A stretch of DNA of 27,320 bases from Candidatus Lambdaproteobacteria bacterium. GTDB taxonomy: Bacteria > SAR324 > NAC60-12. Each line of letters opens with the position of its first letter. The stretch's first letter is position 1. The notes beneath the pieces are model-generated. The model was not told the DNA's origin, ran no database searches, and saw only the letters and a program-made list of their open reading frames with translations. Positions 14,189 through 22,417 of this stretch are shown piece by piece. The stretch lies in NCBI GenBank assembly GCA_012964265.1, contig DTUH01000213.1:1-27320 (forward strand). The letters run 5' to 3'. The translations under genes were made by a program, and so were the position numbers.

Positions 14189-16756
14189 TCAGACTGCTTG
14201 TACTTTTTCAGAAGAGGGTGTCGACAGGGAAACCAGCGAGACTTCTGATTCATCTGCGGAAAATTTTACTGCACCATAATCTTTTGAATCGTCAGTCAGT
14301 TCAGTGAGTCGGTGCAGTATTTCTTCACCCGTTGCTGGAAGATTCAGTCGAGGAATCACGTCATTTCTTACACATGATAAAGCATGCTTGACCGCAATCC
14401 AGACGGACAAACAAAGCATCAGCGGAGGTTCACCAACCGCTTTGCTGCGGCGGACGTTGATTTGATGTTGCTGATTTTCGATGGTATCTACATTGAAAAT
14501 TTCCGGAAGATCCTGGATATTTGGAATTTTGTAGGTCGTCGGCGAATAAGACAAGAGCTTACCTTTGTCAGTATAACGCAGCTCTTCGTTTGTTACCCAA
14601 CCCACTCCCTGAATAAAACCTCCGACAATTTGCCCTTTGTCAATTCCCGGATTGATTGATTCACCAATATCAAGCAGCAAATCTGAACGCTCGAGCTTGA
14701 GATGTCCAGTAAAACGGTCAATGAGTACTTCGGAAACGGCCGCACCGGTCGTGTAATAAAAAAATGGTTCGCCTTTCTCTGTATCACGATTGAAATTAAT
14801 TTCAGGCGTCGCATAAAAACCTCTCTCTCCCATACTTACTCTTTCCATAAAAGCCAGTTTTACCAGTTCCTGGAAAGTGATTTTATTTTCCGGAAAGCGA
14901 ACCTTACACCGATCATCATAAATTGTTCCGTTTTCAAAAATAATATGTTCCGGAGATGGATCAAAATCACTATCAGGAGACAACAAATAACGACTCGCAA
15001 ACTCAGTCAAATTCTTCCTGATTTTCCGGCATGCGTTTACCGCAGCCATTCCATTCAAGTCGGTACCCGCGGAAGCGGCGGTCGGTGGCGTGTTGTTGTT
15101 TTTCTCCGTGGAAGTAATCATCATCCGCACATCTTCATAGGATATGGTGAATTCATCAGCCACTAACTGCCTTATTTTGGTATTCAGTCCCTGCCCCATT
15201 TCCGTGCCTCCGGTAGAAACCTGCACCGTACCGTCTCTGAAAACATTTACCAGCGCATTTCCCTGATTGAGAAATTTGGTGGTAAAGGAAATTCCAAACT
15301 TCATCGGTGTTAAAGCAAGTCCACGCAGATGAGTGGTTGACTGTCGGTTAAACTCTTCGACCTCTTTCAAACGCTGCCGATATCCTGATGTATCAGCCAG
15401 TTGATCAATGATTTCCGGAAGAAGATGATTCCGCACAACCTGTCCATATGGAGTGACATTGCGTTCAGCATGAGCATAACAATTGAGACGCCGAATCTCC
15501 AAAGCGTCTTTTTTCAAAACAAGGGCGATTTCCTGAATCATGTTTTCAATATTCGCCATTCCCTGCGGACCTCCGAATCCACGAAATGCTGTATTGGGCG
15601 GAAAGTTTGTTTTGCAGATAGTTCCCTTAAAAATCAGGTTCGGAATGAAATAGGCGTTGTCCGCATGGAATAACGTGCGCTCCAGGATTGCGGTTGACAA
15701 GTCAGCACAAGCTCCGCCGTTGGAGTAAATATCCAAGCTTACTCCGGTAATCTTTCCTTCTGCTGTGAACGCGGCTTTGTAATGAATTTTGTACGGATGC
15801 CTTTTACCGGTGGAACTCATATCGTCGTCTTTGGTGTAAGCTCCCCGAGCCGGTCGCTTGGTTTTTGCGGCCACCAATGCCGCCATGACTGCCGGGATTA
15901 CTGCCTGGGTTTCCTTGCCGCCAAAAGCACCGCCCATGCGTTTGCATACACTAACCACTTCGTGAAATCCCAATCCTAAAGCCTCAGCGACAACTTCCTG
16001 AATTTCGGTTGGATTCTGGCTTGAAGAATGAACATGAATCTCGCCGTGCTCTCCCGGCCAGGCGATTGCGGCTTGAGATTCCAAATAAAATTGTTCCTGA
16101 CCATTGCAGACAAATGTTCCTTGCAAAGTGTGTTCTGCCGCGTTCCAGGCTTTTTCAAAATCACCCTGTTTAAATTCACGGGTAACGCCTAAAAATTGTT
16201 TTGCCGCAAGCGCCTCGTCGATGGTTAAAACCGGAACCAGTTCTTCGATTTCGAGTTGCAGCCTTTTTTTGGCGTGTAGAATCGCTTTCCGGGACTCACC
16301 CGCGATAATCGCGATTGGCTGTCCCACGTATTCCACAACACCTTCTGCCAAAAAGTGTTCATCCTGAATAACCGGTCCATAAAGATTATGTCCTGGAATA
16401 TCCGCACAGGTAAAAACTCCTGCAATACCATCCAGTTGAGCAAGTTCATCGGAATTTAAACTCACAATTTTTCCGTGCGCAACAGGACTTGCGATAAAAT
16501 CGACGATCAATTCGTTTTTTGCGAACGGCAAATCATCCACAAACAAAGCCTCACCTGTTACATGACCTACCGCAGAATCGTGTGGTACCTGTTTTCCAAC
16601 AACTTTCATGGGGTCTCTTTTTTGTTTAGTCGAACTTTCAATAAAATCACGTTTCGGTATATTTCGTGCCGACGTGATATCATCCGCAAACAAATCTTCA
16701 CCGTCCACACTGTCCCGTTCTGAGTCATACGAAACCTGTTTCCCATTCACCTTCAT
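14189..16756 (-). CDS. xdhB: Xanthine dehydrogenase, molybdenum-binding subunit (XdhB)
   Basis: The large subunit that binds molybdopterin and oxidises hypoxanthine and xanthine to urate. The 855 residues keep the substrate and catalytic residues of true xanthine dehydrogenases: Glu282 in FGGKE, Arg360 in ILERTLF, and Glu776 in KAVGEPPL (bovine Glu802, Arg880, Glu1261 by my alignment). FRGFGGPQGM and GGTEMGQGL are also present, and similarity to mammalian XDH is high. Residues 1-49 are a degenerate duplicate of residues 50-91; either ATG could serve, but the first has AGAGG about 6 nt upstream and overlaps the xdhA stop as ATGA. It is the last gene of the ABC-xdhA-xdhB operon. No xdhC maturation factor is in the window. 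Confidence 0.95.
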   Translation of the reverse strand: MKVNGKQVSYDSERDSVDGEDLFADDITSARNIPKRDFIESSTKQKRDPMKVVGKQVPHDSAVGHVTGEALFVDDLPFAKNELIVDFIASPVAHGKIVSLNSDELAQLDGIAGVFTCADIPGHNLYGPVIQDEHFLAEGVVEYVGQPIAIIAGESRKAILHAKKRLQLEIEELVPVLTIDEALAAKQFLGVTREFKQGDFEKAWNAAEHTLQGTFVCNGQEQFYLESQAAIAWPGEHGEIHVHSSSQNPTEIQEVVAEALGLGFHEVVSVCKRMGGAFGGKETQAVIPAVMAALVAAKTKRPARGAYTKDDDMSSTGKRHPYKIHYKAAFTAEGKITGVSLDIYSNGGACADLSTAILERTLFHADNAYFIPNLIFKGTICKTNFPPNTAFRGFGGPQGMANIENMIQEIALVLKKDALEIRRLNCYAHAERNVTPYGQVVRNHLLPEIIDQLADTSGYRQRLKEVEEFNRQSTTHLRGLALTPMKFGISFTTKFLNQGNALVNVFRDGTVQVSTGGTEMGQGLNTKIRQLVADEFTISYEDVRMMITSTEKNNNTPPTAASAGTDLNGMAAVNACRKIRKNLTEFASRYLLSPDSDFDPSPEHIIFENGTIYDDRCKVRFPENKITFQELVKLAFMERVSMGERGFYATPEINFNRDTEKGEPFFYYTTGAAVSEVLIDRFTGHLKLERSDLLLDIGESINPGIDKGQIVGGFIQGVGWVTNEELRYTDKGKLLSYSPTTYKIPNIQDLPEIFNVDTIENQQHQINVRRSKAVGEPPLMLCLSVWIAVKHALSCVRNDVIPRLNLPATGEEILHRLTELTDDSKDYGAVKFSADESEVSLVSLSTPSSEKVQAV
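16484..16756 (-). repeat. Diverged tandem duplication of the xdhB 5' end
   Basis: Copy 1 covers 16610-16756 and copy 2 16484-16609, a 147-bp period. By eye 22 of the first 42 residues are identical, beginning MKVNGKQV / MKVVGKQV and including DS, GE-LF, DD and DFI at matching positions. The DNA is also clearly similar around the start and the GE-LF-DD segment. The repeat is in frame and stop-free, so the first copy is still translated as an N-terminal extension. Confidence 0.8.
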
Positions 16757-18234
16757 GCCACCTCTTTATTGTCCTGCGTGTCACAACATTCATGAAAAAA
16801 CTTCATCAAAATGTTTTCCGCCAACTGCGACCGATAATCCGAAGATGAGCGGACATCTGAAATTGGACTGATTTCCTCACGAGCCAATTTCCCTGCTTCC
16901 TTGAAAATTGCCAGCACCATCGGTTTACCCTGCAAAAACCTTTCTGTGTTTGGCAAACGCAGAACAACCGGACCCACTCCGCCAAAAGCTAGACGCGCTT
17001 TTTGTATTTTTCCATTTTTCAACTTCAGCAAAATTCCGGCGGTAAAAGTTGAAATATCCAAGTCTTTGCGTTTGGAAACTTTATAGAGTTTCAGTACATC
17101 CTCCACTTCAGGCAGATTCCAGCGAATTCTCGTAATCAGTTCCTCCGGTTTCATTTTAGTTTTTTTATAACCTTGATAAAACTGATTGATCCTGACCCAG
17201 CGTTTTCCCACCGATGCATCCGGTTGTGATCTGCTCAATTCTATTTCCGCGTCAATTACATAAAGGAAAGGGAGGGAGTCCGCAATCGGCGACGCATTTG
17301 CGATGTTCCCGGCCAGTGTTGCAGCGTTCTTGATTTGTCGTGAGGCAAAAATTGAGATGATTTCTGCAAGCTGAGGAAGGTGCTGTTGACAATATTCTCC
17401 CAGTTTTGTCCAAGTCACTCCGGCTCCAACTGTTACGGTTTTATTTTCAATCTCAAGAATTTCCAATCCAGTCAAATGCGTCAGGCTCATTATGCAATTT
17501 GGCTCAATACGCTCTTTGTTCATCTGAACCGAAATATCTGTTCCGCCGGCAACAATGGTCACATGCTGATTTTTTTGCTTAAATTCAAGAGCTTCTTCCA
17601 AAGTCGCAGGCACAAAAAACTGTACTTGTTGAACTGCACCATTCCATTTTTCCTCATACTCACAAAATACTGGTTCAGCAAGTTGTTCCGTAAAATCTGC
17701 AAGCATTTCCTCAGTAGCGAAACGTTTCGAAACTCTGGGAATGGCTTGCTGTTTCAGAGACAAGCCTGCATCGATTATTTGTTCATAGCCGGTACAGCGA
17801 CACAAATTTCCGGTTAAGCCCTCCTGTATGGAATGCCTCGTCAGGGTTTCCTTTGTTTCAAGCATCGCTACCAGCGCCATCACAAATCCCGGTGTACAAT
17901 ATCCACATTGTGATCCAACCGCGTCAACCATCGCTTTTTGTACGGGATGTATTTTTTGTCCCTCGTCCTTCAAGCCTTCCACTGTAATGACGTGAGCACA
18001 ATCCAGTTGAAACAGGTATTGAATACAGCTATCAATTCCCTCATAGTGCAACTCAGAATTCCGGACACGTCCGATGAGTACTGTACAGGAACCGCAGTCA
18101 CCCTCAGCGCAAACTACTTTGGTGCCGACCAAACCTAAATCACATCGTAAAAAATCCGATAGTGATTGAAAACCGCGCACCCCGGAAATTTGGTAGCGCC
18201 GACCATTTACATAAATTAGCAGGTAGTCACGCAT
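16753..18234 (-). CDS. xdhA: Xanthine dehydrogenase, FeS/FAD subunit (XdhA)
   Basis: The small subunit that passes electrons from the Mo centre through two [2Fe-2S] clusters to FAD and NAD+. The 493 residues contain a plant-type ferredoxin domain (CAEGDCGSC at Cys42/47/50, with Cys70), a helical second cluster (CGYC at Cys110/113 and CRC at Cys145/147), an FAD domain (VAGGTDISVQMNKE near 228-241, TLAGNIANASPIADSLP) and the C-terminal CO-dehydrogenase-flavoprotein-like domain. The FeS-FAD order matches Rhodobacter XdhA. It begins 1 nt after the ABC ATPase stop and its own stop overlaps the xdhB start, so the three genes are tightly coupled. Confidence 0.95.
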   Translation of the reverse strand: MRDYLLIYVNGRRYQISGVRGFQSLSDFLRCDLGLVGTKVVCAEGDCGSCTVLIGRVRNSELHYEGIDSCIQYLFQLDCAHVITVEGLKDEGQKIHPVQKAMVDAVGSQCGYCTPGFVMALVAMLETKETLTRHSIQEGLTGNLCRCTGYEQIIDAGLSLKQQAIPRVSKRFATEEMLADFTEQLAEPVFCEYEEKWNGAVQQVQFFVPATLEEALEFKQKNQHVTIVAGGTDISVQMNKERIEPNCIMSLTHLTGLEILEIENKTVTVGAGVTWTKLGEYCQQHLPQLAEIISIFASRQIKNAATLAGNIANASPIADSLPFLYVIDAEIELSRSQPDASVGKRWVRINQFYQGYKKTKMKPEELITRIRWNLPEVEDVLKLYKVSKRKDLDISTFTAGILLKLKNGKIQKARLAFGGVGPVVLRLPNTERFLQGKPMVLAIFKEAGKLAREEISPISDVRSSSDYRSQLAENILMKFFHECCDTQDNKEVA

Positions 18235-18235
18235 T

Positions 18236-19870
18236 TTAACTTTTCCCTGAATAATGTTCCGTGCCGTTTTTGTTCATCCCAGTCATCATCTGTCCAATCA
18301 AACTTACTGAGGCTTCCTCTCGCGAAAGAATGCCGACTATGCGTCCGTCAAAGATCACGGCGATCCGGTCGGCGACCGCCAGCAATTCATCCAAATCCTC
18401 AGAAATCCACAGCACCGCTAAACCGCAATCCCGTGCCTGACAAATTTGGTTCCGGATGAAACTGGTTGCGTGAATATCCAAACCGCGAGTAGGTTGAGAA
18501 GCCAGCAGTAAACTCAGTGGCCGCGAAATTTCCCTAGCAAGAATTACTTTCTGCATGTTTCCTCCGGAAAGCAGTCCAACCTGAGTTTTTGCTGAAGGTG
18601 CGCGAATGTCAAACTCCTGCATTTTCTCTTGACCATAATCGAAGATATTTGAAAGCTTGAGGAGTTGTTTCGAACAAAACTCCGGATTGCGAAAATCCCG
18701 CAGCAGGAAATTATAAGCAATTGACATTCCGGAAGAAACTCCATACTTCTTGCGATCCTCCGGAATATAGCCGACTCCGCGGTCAATCATTTCGTTCACA
18801 GTAGGATTTTTCAAAGACACATCTTCAAACTGAAACGTACCCTGAGTATGAGGACGCAAACCGCTCAAAACGTCAGTCAATTCCGGTTGACCATTTCCGG
18901 AAACTCCGGCCATACCTAATATCTCTCCGGACCGTATTTCCAGCGAAATTCCCTTCAAAGCCGGATGTCCCAAATCATTCGCCGCATGAATTTCTTTTAG
19001 GGCTATAGTCAACTTTCCGGACGTTTGCTTTTGCTGATGCGAATCTGAACTGACTTCATCCCTTTCTTCAATTACTGTTTTACGCAGAAATTCAGAAACT
19101 TTAATTAAGTCCTTAGCTTCCAAATTACCGATCATCAAATCAGCCAACTCTTCCGGATTTGTTTCATCTCTCCGCAAAGTTGCCATCACCTTTCCACGAC
19201 TCAAAACGGTAATTCGATGCGAGAGCGCCATCACTTCTTTCATTTTATGCGTGATAAAAATGATGGAATGTTTTTCATCCGTCATGCGCTGCATAATTTC
19301 ATACAAGGCTTCCGATTCCCGTGGAGTCAAAACTGCTGTGGGCTCGTCCAGAATCAAAATGCGCGCGCCTCTAAACAGCACTTTGACAATTTCAACACGT
19401 TGCTGTTCGCCTACAGAAAGCTCCTGAATTTTCTTTTCCGGATCTACAAACAAATCATAGCGCTCACTGATTTCCCTGATTTGCTGATGGACCTCTTTCA
19501 AATTAAGTCCTACAACTCCGGGCATTCCAAGGATAATATTTTCTGCAACAGTATGGTTCCTTACCAGCATAAAGTGCTGAAAAACCATGCCGATACTTTT
19601 CTCAATCGCCTGACGTGGATTGGTGAAATTTACCTGTTCGCCAAAGACTCGCATCTCTCCGGCATCTGCGGGATAAAGTCCGGCTATCATGTTCATCAAG
19701 GTTGATTTACCGGCGCCATTTTCACCAAGAATTGTATGAATCTCTCCCTCACGCAAATTAAAATCAACCGAATCATTTGCGACAATTCCAGGGAATTTTT
19801 TTGTAATTCCTCTCAATTCCAGAGATAGTTGCTGCGGTTGTTGCAGAGTTTCCATTTCAGTTGAGTTCAT
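18236..19870 (-). CDS. ABC transporter ATPase of the nucleoside/BMP type (NupO/YufO-like)
   Basis: A double-ATPase protein (544 residues from the ATG) of the class that energises BmpA-type nucleoside or purine uptake and sugar importers. Domain 1 has Walker A GENGAGKS, signature LSVGEQQ and Walker B ILILDEPTAVL. Domain 2 has the relaxed Walker A GVSGNGQ, signature LSGGNMQKV and a Walker-B region LLLASQPTRGLD, the normal form for this class, where only domain 1 hydrolyses well. The ATG at 19870 is preferred to a TTG at 19879; no ribosome binding site is clear. It sits 1 nt before xdhA, which suggests purine import feeding xanthine oxidation. The permeases and binding protein are not in the window. 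Confidence 0.88.
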   Translation of the reverse strand: MNSTEMETLQQPQQLSLELRGITKKFPGIVANDSVDFNLREGEIHTILGENGAGKSTLMNMIAGLYPADAGEMRVFGEQVNFTNPRQAIEKSIGMVFQHFMLVRNHTVAENIILGMPGVVGLNLKEVHQQIREISERYDLFVDPEKKIQELSVGEQQRVEIVKVLFRGARILILDEPTAVLTPRESEALYEIMQRMTDEKHSIIFITHKMKEVMALSHRITVLSRGKVMATLRRDETNPEELADLMIGNLEAKDLIKVSEFLRKTVIEERDEVSSDSHQQKQTSGKLTIALKEIHAANDLGHPALKGISLEIRSGEILGMAGVSGNGQPELTDVLSGLRPHTQGTFQFEDVSLKNPTVNEMIDRGVGYIPEDRKKYGVSSGMSIAYNFLLRDFRNPEFCSKQLLKLSNIFDYGQEKMQEFDIRAPSAKTQVGLLSGGNMQKVILAREISRPLSLLLASQPTRGLDIHATSFIRNQICQARDCGLAVLWISEDLDELLAVADRIAVIFDGRIVGILSREEASVSLIGQMMTGMNKNGTEHYSGKS

Positions 19871-20067
19871 TTTATACAATCAGTGAAGTAGTGGAATCCA
19901 TATTTTTTGGATACCTGAACGAAGAAAAACTTTCTGCTTAAGCGTAATACTAGCCCTTTTCTTGAGTAAACGGCAAGTTTTTTTAGCGATTAAATAATGA
20001 AATTAAGGAAGGGTTTTTGGAGGATCAAAGTGAGATCCGGCAGCCACCTTTAAGCAGAAAAGAACTT

Positions 20068-21684
20068 TTAAGCTGAGCCGCCGTTTTGGATTAAACCCAG
20101 CACCGTTTTTGGAACTTGATTAGCCTGTGCGATCATTGCAGTGCTTGCCTGCAGCATGATTTGATCTTTAGTGAGATTCGACATTTCAGCGGCCATATCT
20201 GAATCCCGGAGAGTCGATTCTGCCTGAGTGATATTTTCTTCCGCGATTTTGAGGCTGATCAGGTTACTCTCCAGCGTATTTTTTTGAAATGAACCCAATT
20301 CCCCGCGGTAAACAGAGATTTGATCAATAACCTGCCCGACAATTATTGCCGCGTCTTTTGCACCCTGTGGCGTTTTTACATCAATGTCAGCAAGACTCTG
20401 GAAACCGCTCTTGTTTTTTATTCCGTTACCCATGAGACTGGTACGGACGTTTGCAAAAGAGAATGCGGAGTTTGATTTTTTATCAAGCCCAACCTGAAAT
20501 TCTTTTGACAGCTGAGAAACATGTACATAACCTTCAATTTTAGGATTATTCGGTCCACCGACAATGTCTTCGTTTTTTTGCTCAATCAACTCTGTGCCGG
20601 TCTGTTCACCTGCATCATCAAAAATCGGAATTTCATTAAAGCCTAATTCCTTATCATACTTGATTGTTATACCAGCGGCTTCCATTCCCTGCAAAGTCGT
20701 CAACAGTTGCCCCTCGCCCAAAGCCATTTCATCGTTGATTGTACCTTCTACATTTTTTCCGCGTTCAGACGTTTGGGCAATATTCGCTTCCGCGGAAAGT
20801 ATTCCCGCAACCGAACTTGTAACAGAAAACGAACTTGAATCTCCGAAATAATTGTGCCGCACCAGTAATTTATTGTCCGGAGTCTCCATGACCTGAAGAT
20901 TTAAACCATTATCCGCAATTTCTTGATTCAAAGCATAAACAACTAATCCGCGTATTTGCGCCGACATTTCGGACGCGGGAAAACGTACGGGATCCTGATC
21001 AACATCCTTAAGCATTTGCTCAATGTCCCGGCCCATCTGACTGCCGGAGGTATTCAATGAAATACTTCTTCCACCTTCATTCAGCAGAATTTGCAGACCG
21101 TTCCGGATGTTATTGACATCAATTACGACTGTACCACTTTTCCGGGCTCGTGTTGCAATTTGATGAATATCCACTTTCCAGCCTTGTTCAGGAGTAGCTG
21201 ATGTCGTTGCTTCTGCAGAGACAAAGCGCAGAGAATCGCCCACAGTAGTACCATGTGCTCCCATGCTGCCGTCGAGCAGCCTCTTTCCGCCAAATTCAGT
21301 ATTTTGCGAAATTCGATCAATAGTACCAAGTAAATCCTCAATTTCCGCTTGATCGGCAGTTAACATGTCTGAGCTGTTAGTTGCTTCATTCATGGCATGT
21401 ATGGTCAATTGTTTGATTTTAATCAAGAGGTCACTGACTTCATTTAAGGCACCTTCCGCGGTTTGCATCAATGAAACAGAAGATGAAACATTGTTATAAA
21501 CCTGCTTAAGTCCTACAATATTTCCTCGCAATCTTTCTGACGCAATCAGTGAGGCAGGACCATCTGCACCTGTATTTATCTTGACCCCGGAACTAAGACG
21601 CGCAATACCGCCTTTCACCTTGCTGAAGTGATTGGAAGCATGTCTCAATGTGTTTAAGGCTGATGGGTTTTGTCTTATTTTCAT
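20068..21684 (-). CDS. fliC: Flagellin
   Basis: The filament subunit exported by the flagellar type III system. The 538 residues have the conserved helical N-terminus (ALNTLRHASNHFSKVKGGIARLSSGVKIN, GLKQVYNNVSSSVSLMQTAEGALNEV) and C-terminus (SLKIAEENITQAESTLRDSDMAAEMSNLTKDQIMLQASTAMIAQANQ, then VPKTVLGLI). A variable surface domain (about 145-430) lies between them. There is no cleavable signal, as expected. It is transcribed from its own sigma-28-type promoter (21783-21809), with a 5' UTR of about 90 nt containing two stem-loops. The ribosome binding site is weak. No fliD, fliS or flagellin methylase is adjacent. It lies 151 nt after rlmE. Confidence 0.95.
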   Translation of the reverse strand: MKIRQNPSALNTLRHASNHFSKVKGGIARLSSGVKINTGADGPASLIASERLRGNIVGLKQVYNNVSSSVSLMQTAEGALNEVSDLLIKIKQLTIHAMNEATNSSDMLTADQAEIEDLLGTIDRISQNTEFGGKRLLDGSMGAHGTTVGDSLRFVSAEATTSATPEQGWKVDIHQIATRARKSGTVVIDVNNIRNGLQILLNEGGRSISLNTSGSQMGRDIEQMLKDVDQDPVRFPASEMSAQIRGLVVYALNQEIADNGLNLQVMETPDNKLLVRHNYFGDSSSFSVTSSVAGILSAEANIAQTSERGKNVEGTINDEMALGEGQLLTTLQGMEAAGITIKYDKELGFNEIPIFDDAGEQTGTELIEQKNEDIVGGPNNPKIEGYVHVSQLSKEFQVGLDKKSNSAFSFANVRTSLMGNGIKNKSGFQSLADIDVKTPQGAKDAAIIVGQVIDQISVYRGELGSFQKNTLESNLISLKIAEENITQAESTLRDSDMAAEMSNLTKDQIMLQASTAMIAQANQVPKTVLGLIQNGGSA

Positions 21685-21713
21685 TGCCGTCTAATAAACT
21701 TAAAGTTTAATCA

Positions 21714-21736
21714 AAGCACATTTTTGTGTGGTGCTT
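21714..21736 (-). other. Second stem-loop in the flagellin 5' UTR
   Basis: AAGCAC and GTGCTT form a 6-bp stem around an 11-nt loop, with inner CACA/TGTG complementarity. It lies 30-52 nt before the flagellin ATG and could affect ribosome access. The stem is short, so the call is tentative. Confidence 0.3.
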
Positions 21737-21741
21737 AGAAC

Positions 21742-21772
21742 AGATTTCTCCGGACTTTATCCAGAGAAATCT
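21742..21772 (-). other. 5'-terminal stem-loop of the flagellin transcript
   Basis: AGATTTCTC and GAGAAATCT form a 9-bp perfect stem around a 13-nt loop that can add a GGA/TCC inner stem. The predicted sigma-28 start is near 21776, so the hairpin would begin within a few bases of the mRNA 5' end. There is no U-tract after it, arguing against a terminator. Such 5' hairpins are known to stabilise mRNAs; that role here is inferred. Confidence 0.5.
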
Positions 21773-21782
21773 CTCGTGTTTT

Positions 21783-21809
21783 AAATCGGCAATTTTCAAA
21801 AAATCTTTA
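21783..21809 (-). promoter_or_regulatory. Sigma-28 (FliA) promoter of flagellin
   Basis: On the minus strand TAAAGATT (21802-21809), an 11-nt spacer, then GCCGATTT (21783-21790). The FliA consensus is TAAAGTTT-N11-GCCGATAA, so the match is 7/8 and 6/8 with exact spacing. It lies just past the rlmE stop and about 100 nt before the flagellin ATG, the expected position for a class-3 flagellar promoter. Confidence 0.75.
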
Positions 21810-21835
21810 ACAATATTTCAAGTTTATCGGCGGCT

Positions 21836-22417
21836 TCACTTTTTAGCCAGTCCAAGTATAAATATTTCCACACTTTCTGAACGTGAACTTTTTGGTTTAC
21901 ATAACTTGACCTGGGCAAATGAATTACTAAATTCTCGTCGCAATTCTTCCAGCGGCGCCCCCTGAAAAGCTTTCACCAGCAACGTTCCCTGTGTACGCAA
22001 CAAATCGTCTGCCAACTGCAAAACCTGCTGGTTCAGCGCATAAGAACGCAGCGCGTCAGTTCCACGAATTCCAGTAGTTTTTGGAGCCATATCACTCAGG
22101 ATCACGTCAACCATCCCACCGTTCATTTCCAGATCCTTTGCAGTAAGTTCAAAAATATCTGCCTGCAAAACTTTGACATTTGCCGGTAGTGAAAGATTAA
22201 CGGCCTGCAAGTCCACCCCGAAAACCTGCCCCTTCAGACCTACTTTTCTGCTCGTGTACTGTAACCACGAACCCGGAAAGCATCCTAAGTCCAGCACCAA
22301 ATTTCCATTTTGGATGATCCGATGTTTCTTATCAATCTCCTCCAGTTTATAGGCAGACCGGGCAACATAACCCTCACGCTTTGCTTTGTGAAAATAATGA
22401 TCCTTTATTTTTTTCAA
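21836..22417 (-). CDS. rlmE: 23S rRNA 2'-O-ribose methyltransferase RlmE (FtsJ/RrmJ)
   Basis: Methylates the 2'-OH of U2552 in the 23S A-loop, a late step of 50S assembly. The 193 residues contain the SAM motif LDLGCFPGSW and the K-D-K-E catalytic tetrad: Lys24 (RSAYK), Asp109 (LSDMAP), Lys149 (LLVKAFQG) and Glu184 (SESVEIF), at nearly constant offsets from E. coli RlmE (38, 124, 164, 199). The family usually has AAPGGW after DLG; CFPGSW is a mild variant. The ATG overlaps the radC stop as ATGA, so it is translated from the radC transcript. Confidence 0.94.
   Translation of the reverse strand: MKKIKDHYFHKAKREGYVARSAYKLEEIDKKHRIIQNGNLVLDLGCFPGSWLQYTSRKVGLKGQVFGVDLQAVNLSLPANVKVLQADIFELTAKDLEMNGGMVDVILSDMAPKTTGIRGTDALRSYALNQQVLQLADDLLRTQGTLLVKAFQGAPLEELRREFSNSFAQVKLCKPKSSRSESVEIFILGLAKK

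Noticed and set aside
18236..19870. Degenerate second ATPase domain as a sign of gene decay
   Set aside because: A relaxed Walker A and ASQPTRGLD in domain 2 are normal for NupO/RbsA-type ATPases.
20022..20038. GGATC/GATCC hairpin after flagellin as a terminator
   Set aside because: The stem is only 5 bp and is followed by a short A-run on the transcribed strand rather than a U-tract.
21824..21831. Perfect GCCGATAA (sigma-28 -10 box) on the minus strand near the rlmE stop
   Set aside because: No TAAA-type -35 stands 11 nt (or 14-16 nt by the short form) upstream; the site 40 bp away has both boxes at exact spacing and is preferred.
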